From RGIG3102 sp045633415 (GTDB lineage Bacteria > Bacillota > Clostridia > Oscillospirales > Ruminococcaceae), in assembly GCA_045633415.1 (NCBI GenBank), contig JAZQYH010000009.1, positions 1-35,590 of the forward strand: a DNA stretch of 35,590 bases, written 5' to 3'. Positions 31,305 to 35,590 of this stretch are shown here, piece by piece. The first letter of the stretch is position 1. Every line of letters begins with the position of its first letter. The notes beneath the pieces were generated by a model. That model was not told the DNA's origin. It saw nothing but the letters and a program-made list of their open reading frames with translations, and made no database searches. A program made the translations under genes and the position numbers.

Positions 31305-31337
31305 AACAGCACCATAATATTGGTGCTGTTTTTGTTT
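31305..31337 (+). terminator. Third of three tandem terminators
   Basis: A 10-bp stem AACAGCACCA/TGGTGCTGTT with a 6-base AT loop (31305-31330) and tail TTTGTTT. Confidence 0.85.
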
Positions 31338-31363
31338 ACAAATATTGGGAAGTAGTATAAAAT
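31335..31363 (+). promoter_or_regulatory. Promoter of the DUF1622 gene
   Basis: TTTACA (31335-31340) and TAAAAT (31358-31363) with a 17-base spacer. The -35 overlaps the T-tail of the third terminator. Confidence 0.6.
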
Positions 31364-31396
31364 GATATTAAGATTCTATGTGATGAGGAGAAATGT

Positions 31397-31795
31397 ATGA
31401 TGATAAACTATCTTCCTGCTATGTTAAGTATGGGGCATATCAATGAATTACTGCATGAAACCTTGAGCGAACTGGTAAATTTTTCAGTAGTTATGCTGGA
31501 GTTTATGGGTTTGATTGTAATCGCCTATACAGGTTTGAATGCATTTAGAAAGTGGACTAAAAAAGACCCTCACACCCGTCTTTATCTGGCTGAAGGTCTG
31601 GCAATGGCGTTGAGCTTTAAACTGGGTGGTGAAATTCTGCGCACAGTAGTAGTTCGCGATATGTCCGAAATTATGCAGGTTGGTGCAATTATTATTTTGC
31701 GTGCCGCACTCACACTGCTGATACACTGGGAAATCAAAAACGAAGAAAAAGAAATAGTAGCGCAGAAAAACAAACAAGCAAATATAAATGAATAA
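31397..31795 (+). CDS. DUF1622 family membrane protein
   Basis: A protein of 132 residues with three hydrophobic segments (about 28-48, 70-90 and 92-114). The family pattern is recognisable: MLEFMGLIVIAYTGLNAFRK, LAEGLAMALSFKLGGEILRT (the Gly-Glu in the second span) and AIIILRAALTLLIHWEIK. The tail is strongly charged. DUF1622 proteins have no established function. GAGGAG lies 8 bases before the first of two adjacent ATGs. It is a single gene between its own promoter and terminator; it lies next to the Mrp antiporter operon, which starts about 170 bases later, but the terminator separates them. Confidence 0.85.
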   Translation: MMINYLPAMLSMGHINELLHETLSELVNFSVVMLEFMGLIVIAYTGLNAFRKWTKKDPHTRLYLAEGLAMALSFKLGGEILRTVVVRDMSEIMQVGAIIILRAALTLLIHWEIKNEEKEIVAQKNKQANINE

Positions 31796-31800
31796 TGATT

Positions 31801-31829
31801 ACAGCCGGAGATATTCCGGCTGTTTTTTT
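31801..31829 (+). terminator. Intrinsic terminator of the DUF1622 gene
   Basis: A 9-bp stem ACAGCCGGA/TCCGGCTGT with a 5-base loop and TTTTTTT after it, 5 bases after the stop. Confidence 0.92.
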
Positions 31830-31967
31830 GCCATTTTTGCCATTTTCACTATCAAAAACGGCACTTTTATCCAATATATTCCATGTATATATTTATATAT
31901 AAGAATTATACGTGAATATACATATTAAATATTATTAAAATCAGCTATAAATTGTACGAAATATATA

Positions 31968-31996
31968 TTGACTTTTTTATGCTATGGGACTATAAT
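31968..31996 (+). promoter_or_regulatory. Promoter of the Mrp operon leader
   Basis: TTGACT (31968-31973) and TATAAT (31991-31996) with a 17-base spacer; transcription start near 32003 gives a leader of about 155 bases. Confidence 0.82.
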
Positions 31997-32039
31997 TCGT
32001 CTATTAAATTAAATAAGTACAGCTTTTACTATAAATAGC

Positions 32040-32082
32040 AAATCCGTGTACAGGAAACATAGTTTCGGTATGCGGATTTTTT
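32040..32082 (+). terminator. Terminator-like hairpin inside the Mrp leader (candidate attenuator)
   Basis: The outer stem has twelve pairs: AAATCCGTGTAC (32040-32051) with GTATGCGGATTT (32068-32079), including two adjacent G-U wobbles. After a small internal loop come five more pairs, GAAAC/GTTTC with loop ATA. A run of T follows (32077-32082). It lies about 40 bases after the predicted start of transcription and about 75 bases before mrpE. Confidence 0.7.
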
Positions 32083-32104
32083 GCGCCTTTTTTCGGGCTT
32101 TTTT

Positions 32105-32139
32105 ATGATAAAAGGCTGTATTGCAATACAAAAATATCA
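32105..32139 (+). other. Second foldable segment of the Mrp leader
   Basis: The perfect 14-base palindrome TGTATTGCAATACA (32117-32130) is flanked by ATGATA (32105-32110) and TATCAT (32134-32139), so the whole can form one hairpin. It ends just before the AGGAG site of mrpE. Confidence 0.5.
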
Positions 32140-32158
32140 TTTTACAGGAGAAAATAAG

Positions 32159-32629
32159 ATGTACATTTTGTTATTTTTACTGTGGGTTGCTCTTAACGGA
32201 AAAATCACCCTTGAAATAGCACTTCTTGGTTTGCCAATTGCAGGCTTCTGTTATTGGTTTATGTGCAAATTTCTGGAGTACAGCCCTGCAAAAGACCGGA
32301 TGTTCTTCAAAAACCTGCCAACTGCACTGGTTTATGTAGTTGTTTTGTTTGTTGAAATTATCAAAAGCAGTATTACTGCCGTAAAGATAGTTTACTCACC
32401 AAAAATCGACATTCAGCCACAGATAGTATTTTTTGAAGTTCCGCTGAAAAGTGAATTTCTGATTACACTTCTGGCAAACTCTATCACTATCACACCTGGT
32501 ACTATCACAGTGGATGTACAGGACAACCGTTTCTGTGTACATGCTCTGGACTATACAATGACTGAAGATATTGAAAATTCAGTTTTTGTAAAACTTCTTA
32601 TGAAGATGGAGGAAAACATAAATGGTTAA
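32159..32629 (+). CDS. mrpE: Mrp antiporter subunit E
   Basis: A protein of 156 residues from the ATG at 32159 (CAGGAG upstream). Two or three hydrophobic segments lie in the first 80 residues (ILLFLLWVALNGKITLEIAL), followed by the MrpE soluble part: VEIIKSSITAVKIVYSP, then FLITLLANSITITPGTITVD and FCVHALDYTM. The LANSITITPGT segment is diagnostic of the family. It is a membrane subunit of the multi-subunit Na+(K+)/H+ antiporter and the first gene of this operon. It overlaps mrpF by eight bases. Confidence 0.93.
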   Translation: MYILLFLLWVALNGKITLEIALLGLPIAGFCYWFMCKFLEYSPAKDRMFFKNLPTALVYVVVLFVEIIKSSITAVKIVYSPKIDIQPQIVFFEVPLKSEFLITLLANSITITPGTITVDVQDNRFCVHALDYTMTEDIENSVFVKLLMKMEENING

Positions 32630-32948
32630 TCAGCTGTATAACGCACTGTACACTTTTGCCATGTGTTTTATGTCTGTAGTTGCCTTTGCTTATCTGATGA
32701 GAGCAATTTCAGGCCCTAAATTTTCAGACAGAATTCTGGCAATCAATGGTATCCAGACAATCATCATTCTTATAATCTGTATCCTCTCTGTTTTTCAGGG
32801 AGAAAACTATATTGTGGATATAGCTCTTATTTACGCTATGCTTGGTTTTGTAACTGTAGTTATCGTATGTAAAGCATATCTGCGCAGTCACCACAAAGAC
32901 AGGGCAAACGACCTGGCAAACCTGAAAGGAGATGTAAAAAATGATTAG
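32622..32948 (+). CDS. mrpF: Mrp antiporter subunit F
   Basis: A protein of 108 residues with three membrane spans (about 8-28, 40-60, 65-85). Family features: AYLMRAISGPKFSDRILAING, then VDIALIYAMLGFVTVVIVCK with a conserved Asp in the third span. A charged cytosolic tail follows. GGAGG precedes the ATG inside mrpE, and the stop overlaps mrpG by eight bases. Confidence 0.93.
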   Translation: MVNQLYNALYTFAMCFMSVVAFAYLMRAISGPKFSDRILAINGIQTIIILIICILSVFQGENYIVDIALIYAMLGFVTVVIVCKAYLRSHHKDRANDLANLKGDVKND

Positions 32949-33264
32949 ATTCATCATCAGCGCAGTGCTTATGCTTATGGGCCTTTTTGTTATTTTTACT
33001 GCTATGGTAGGTAACTACCGCTTTGGATATGTACTTAACAGAATGCATGTTGGCGCAACAGCAGACACACTGGCCGCATTTTTTATTATTTCTTCTCTGG
33101 TTATTGCAACAGGTTTCAACGCAATCAGCGCAAAGCTGGTGCTTATGGTGGCTTTTCTGTGGTTTGCCAACCCTGTGGCATCACACTTTCTGGCAAAAAC
33201 AGAAATTATAACAAACGAAAATATCACAAATGAAGTGGAGGTTGTATATCATGATAGCATTTGA
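32941..33264 (+). CDS. mrpG: Mrp antiporter subunit G
   Basis: A protein of 107 residues with three membrane spans. MrpG/PhaG signature: VGNYRFGYVLNRMHVGATAD (usually R-x-P-D-x-x-x-R-x-H-A-x-T), followed by a span and FLWFANPVASHFLAKTE. AAAGGAGA lies just upstream. The MrpG stop overlaps the start of the next gene by 14 bases. Confidence 0.92.
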   Translation: MIRFIISAVLMLMGLFVIFTAMVGNYRFGYVLNRMHVGATADTLAAFFIISSLVIATGFNAISAKLVLMVAFLWFANPVASHFLAKTEIITNENITNEVEVVYHDSI

Positions 33265-33529
33265 GACAATTCTTCTGACATTTATGATTATCTGTGCAAT
33301 TTCTGTTTCCCTTACAAAAAATCTGCTGTCCAGCGTAATTATCTTTATGTCTTACAGCCTTATCGCCAGCGTTATCTGGCTGATTTTACGCTCACCTGAC
33401 CTTGCTATCACAGAAGCTGCTGTAGGTGCAGGCGTCACAAGTACACTGTTTTTCATCACTCTGAAAAACGTGAATAAGCTGAAAGAAGCAGACGAAGAAG
33501 ACGAGGAGGACGAAGACATTGAAGACTAA
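33251..33529 (+). CDS. MbhD-like (DUF4040) subunit, equivalent to part of the MrpA C-terminus
   Basis: A protein of 92 residues from the ATG at 33251 (GGAGG upstream; an earlier in-frame ATG at 33230 lies deep in mrpG). It has three hydrophobic segments with MSYSLIASVIWLILRSPDLAITEAAVGAG, given here in parts: SYSLIASVIWLILRSPD and AITEAAVGAG, which is the DUF4040/MbhD pattern. In one-piece MrpA proteins this domain lies near the C-terminus. The last 15 residues are nearly all acidic (EADEEDEEDEDIED), and the codons of that tail also supply the ribosome site of the next gene. Confidence 0.87.
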   Translation: MIAFETILLTFMIICAISVSLTKNLLSSVIIFMSYSLIASVIWLILRSPDLAITEAAVGAGVTSTLFFITLKNVNKLKEADEEDEEDEDIED

Positions 33530-34412
33530 TTCTTTTATGGATAAAATCAACTCTTTTGTTGACGGTGAATTTACCATCACAACAAAGAGAAAGAAACAGG
33601 CTCCTCGCCGCCAGACAACACATCACGAACCAAGCCTGAAAGAAAGATTTACACTGTGGCACGAAACAAAAGCACCTGCATTTTTCAAAGCCGCTTATTC
33701 TGTAGCCAGTGTTGTAATCTGCCTTACTCTTATCAGCATCCTGCTGATTACAGTATCCTTCCTGCCTGAATACGGCAATCCAAACAACCCTACCAACAAC
33801 GAAGTAAGCGAAAGATACATCGAACAGGGTATGGAAGAAACAGGTGCTGTAAACATTGTAACAGGTATGATTCTTGACTATCGTGCATTTGACACACTGG
33901 GCGAAAGCCACGTACTGTTTACAGCATCTGCCGCTGTAATGCTGCTGATGAAAAAGGATAAAAAAGGTAAGGTTGCTTCCAATAAATTCTCACCAAAACG
34001 CGACCCTATCGTTAAAAACATTGCACGTTTCATCATTCCTTTCCTGCTGGTATTCGGAATTTACCTTATGCTGAACGGCCATCTTTCACCTGGTGGTGGT
34101 TTCTCTGCAGGTGCTGTTATGGGCGCAAGTTTTATTCTGTACTCTTCTGCGTTTGGTTACAAAAACGCAAAAAAAGTTCTTACAGAAAAATTTATCAGAG
34201 TTACTACACTTTGCTCTCTGGCATTCTACGCCGGTGCAAAATGTTATTCATTCTTCTGTGGTGCAAACCACATTCCAACAGGTATTCCACTGGGTACTCC
34301 TGGCGATATCCTGTCATCAGGCCTTATCCTGCCACTTAACATCGCAGTAGGTCTGGTAGTTGCATGTACAATGTACAGCTTCTACTCATTATTCACAAAG
34401 GGGGAAATATAG
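33519..34412 (+). CDS. mrpB: MbhE-like domain fused to Mrp antiporter subunit B
   Basis: A protein of 297 residues. Residues 1-55 are a basic, hydrophilic leader. A membrane span (about 58-82, VASVVICLTLISILLITVSF) and the segment SERYIEQGMEETGAVNIVTG, then MILDYRAFDTLGES, match the MbhE-like C-terminal end of MrpA. Residues about 160-297 are MrpB: IARFIIPFLLVFGIYLMLNG, then HLSPGGGFSAGAVMGASF. The start is TTG at 33519, with GGAGG 10 bases upstream, overlapping the preceding stop; an ATG at 33537 has no site. It is part of the same antiporter complex. Confidence 0.87.
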   Translation: MKTNSFMDKINSFVDGEFTITTKRKKQAPRRQTTHHEPSLKERFTLWHETKAPAFFKAAYSVASVVICLTLISILLITVSFLPEYGNPNNPTNNEVSERYIEQGMEETGAVNIVTGMILDYRAFDTLGESHVLFTASAAVMLLMKKDKKGKVASNKFSPKRDPIVKNIARFIIPFLLVFGIYLMLNGHLSPGGGFSAGAVMGASFILYSSAFGYKNAKKVLTEKFIRVTTLCSLAFYAGAKCYSFFCGANHIPTGIPLGTPGDILSSGLILPLNIAVGLVVACTMYSFYSLFTKGEI

Positions 34413-34790
34413 ATGGGTCCAAATCTTCTGAGCAACTATTATGAAACAGCTGCTATGATACTGTTTGGTATCGGTTTTACTACTCTTTTCCTCCAGCCAA
34501 ACCTGATTAAAAAGGTTATCGGTCTTAACATTATGGACTCTGCCATTTACCTGTTCCTTGCATCAAAGGGCTATATCGAAGGCAGACTTGCTCCTATCGT
34601 TGTAAACGGTGTAACTGATATGAACGCTTACATCAACCCAATCCCAGCTGGTCTGGTGCTGACAGGTATCGTTGTTGGTGTTTCTGTTACAGCTGTTTCA
34701 CTTTCTCTTATCCAGAAACTGTACAAAGAATATCACACTCTGGATATGGACGAAATCATGACAATCGTAAGAAAGGAGAGTGACCATTAA
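34413..34790 (+). CDS. mrpC: Mrp antiporter subunit C (NuoK-like)
   Basis: A protein of 125 residues with three membrane spans. NuoK-like features: FGIGFTTLFLQPNLIKKVIG, LNIMDSAIYLFLASKGY, then NPIPAGLVLTGIVVGVSVTAVSLSL, here shown in part: PAGLVLTGIVVGVSV. GGGGGAAAT lies just before the ATG, which follows the mrpB stop directly. Its stop overlaps the mrpD start (TAATG). Confidence 0.93.
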   Translation: MGPNLLSNYYETAAMILFGIGFTTLFLQPNLIKKVIGLNIMDSAIYLFLASKGYIEGRLAPIVVNGVTDMNAYINPIPAGLVLTGIVVGVSVTAVSLSLIQKLYKEYHTLDMDEIMTIVRKESDH

Positions 34791-35590
34791 TGCCATTTGT
34801 AGCTAACTTTCCTTTATTCTGTATTGTAATCACACTTTTCAGTGGTGTTCTCAGCAGTATGCTGAATGACAAAAGAGCATTCAAACTGAATGTTGCTGTA
34901 CTTGTTACCTGTCTGGTGCTTAACGGCAGTCTGCTGGCTTACCTTGTGGCAAATCCACAGCACATTACATATATGATGGGTCACTTCCCAGCACCTTGGG
35001 GTAATGAAACACGCTTTGGTCCACTGGAAGCACTTATTGCAACTATTTTCTGTTTTGTAATGCTGACAAGCCTTATCGCCGGCAAAAAAGATATTTTTGA
35101 CGATGTTAAAGCAGGCAGAGTAAACATTTTCTACACAATGATTAACTTGCTGATGTCTTCCCTGCTGGCACTGGTTTACACAAACGATATGTTTACAGCA
35201 TATGTTTTTGTTGAAATCAACACACTGGCCGCCTGTGCAGTGGTTATGGCAAAAGAAAACGGCAAAACTATCAGTGCTACTATCAGATATCTGATTATGA
35301 GCCTGCTGGGTTCTGGTCTTTTCCTGCTGTCACTTACTCTTGTATATGACCTGACAGGTCATCTGCTGATGGAAAATGTTCACACAAGCCTTGTATCTCT
35401 TATGGCTACAGGTAACTATCAGCTGCCTGTTACTATCATCATCGGTCTAATGAGTGTTGCCATGGCTATCAAAAGTGCTCTGTTCCCATTCCATACATGG
35501 CTGAGCCACGCACACGGTAATGCAACAACAGCATCCAGCTCTATTCTTTCAGGCCTTGTTCTGAAAGGCTATATCATTCTTCTTATCAAA
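34790..35590 (+). CDS. mrpD: Mrp antiporter subunit D-type (NuoL/M/N-like proton-translocating subunit), C-terminus beyond the window
   Basis: The frame runs from the ATG at 34790 (GAAAGGAGAGTG upstream) to the right edge, giving 267 codons. It has about eight hydrophobic spans. The antiporter-like core is visible: VYTNDMFTAYVFVEINTLAACA (with the essential Glu in FVEI), ATIRYLIMSLLGSGLFLL, and AIKSALFPFHTWLSHAHGNA followed by ATTASSSILSGLVLKG. This last motif, with Lys in the IKSALFPFH segment, is the conserved proton-path region of NuoL/M/N and MrpA/D. It could be MrpD or the N-terminal part of MrpA split off; the order after mrpC favours MrpD. Confidence 0.9.
   Translation, partial: MPFVANFPLFCIVITLFSGVLSSMLNDKRAFKLNVAVLVTCLVLNGSLLAYLVANPQHITYMMGHFPAPWGNETRFGPLEALIATIFCFVMLTSLIAGKKDIFDDVKAGRVNIFYTMINLLMSSLLALVYTNDMFTAYVFVEINTLAACAVVMAKENGKTISATIRYLIMSLLGSGLFLLSLTLVYDLTGHLLMENVHTSLVSLMATGNYQLPVTIIIGLMSVAMAIKSALFPFHTWLSHAHGNATTASSSILSGLVLKGYIILLIK

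Larger units (their letters stand above)
31830..32158 (+). other. Leader region of the Mrp operon, no coding frame with ribosome site
   Basis: 329 bases between the DUF1622 terminator and mrpE. 31830-31967 is AT-rich with no recognisable feature. From 31968 it contains a strong promoter, a terminator-like hairpin at 32040-32082 and a second foldable segment at 32105-32139. Confidence 0.65.

Noticed and set aside
31224..31337. CRISPR-like array after the tRNA
   Set aside because: The three repeats are imperfect hairpins with T-tails and short irregular gaps; they are terminators.
31968..32160. A known riboswitch class in the Mrp leader
   Set aside because: I could not match any conserved core I know (fluoride, Mg2+ M-box, yybP-ykoY, ydaO). 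Reported only as an attenuator-like structure.

Overview
The window is a low-GC, tightly packed chromosomal segment from a Gram-positive bacterium of the Bacillota, most likely an anaerobic clostridial (Lachnospirales-like) species. The evidence is the division and cell-wall (dcw) cluster led by mraZ, a PASTA-domain division PBP, a DivIVA-like protein, MurE with the meso-DAP-type DNPR motif, two abundant lipoprotein-type genes, strong GGAGG ribosome binding sites and sigma-A type promoters. I cannot name a species. No phage, insertion sequence or CRISPR array is visible.

Layout. (1) 1-3049, minus strand: two tandem DUF21/CBS membrane proteins and a metallophosphatase/5'-nucleotidase cut by the left edge. 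(2) 3213-5048: an orphan lipoprotein of the peptide-type (family 5) solute-binding family whose two halves are in swapped order, apparently a circular permutation; this is the most unusual item in the window. (3) 5420-10481: an M28 aminopeptidase-like protein, an AlaX-type alanyl-tRNA editing protein with a HIRAN-like partner, a two-lobed GNAT protein and a YmdB-type phosphodiesterase. (4) 10526-13271: ftsZ, uridine phosphorylase and a DivIVA-like coiled-coil protein, with a promoter in front of ftsZ. (5) 13419-24668: the dcw operon mraZ-rsmH-ftsL-spoVD/pbp-murE-murF-mraY-ftsW-murG-ftsQ, controlled by a promoter followed by four MraZ boxes at exact 10-bp spacing. murD, murC and ftsA are missing from the usual places. 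(6) 24909-27387: a TetR regulator and a secreted, probably covalently flavinylated fumarate-reductase-like lipoprotein. (7) 27556-29564: an ArsR-type regulator, a two-gene chromate-transporter-family pair and a hexapeptide acetyltransferase, with a clear palindrome at the promoter. (8) 29669-31795: a PfkB sugar kinase, an ArsC/Spx-like thioredoxin-fold protein, tRNA-Gln(CTG) followed by three stacked terminators, and a DUF1622 membrane protein. (9) 31968-35590: an Mrp-type cation/proton antiporter operon (mrpE-F-G-MbhD-like-MbhE/B-C-D, running off the right edge), preceded by a leader with a strong terminator-like hairpin.

How they work together. Regions 4 and 5 supply lipid II synthesis (MurE, MurF, MraY, MurG), septal polymerisation and crosslinking (FtsW with the PASTA PBP), the divisome core (FtsL, FtsQ, FtsZ) and its transcriptional control (MraZ). 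Regions 6, 7 and 9 are self-contained transport or redox modules, each with a visible local control element. Gene starts were moved downstream of the longest open frame wherever a ribosome binding site decided the matter. All functional calls are from motif recognition by eye; no database search was possible.
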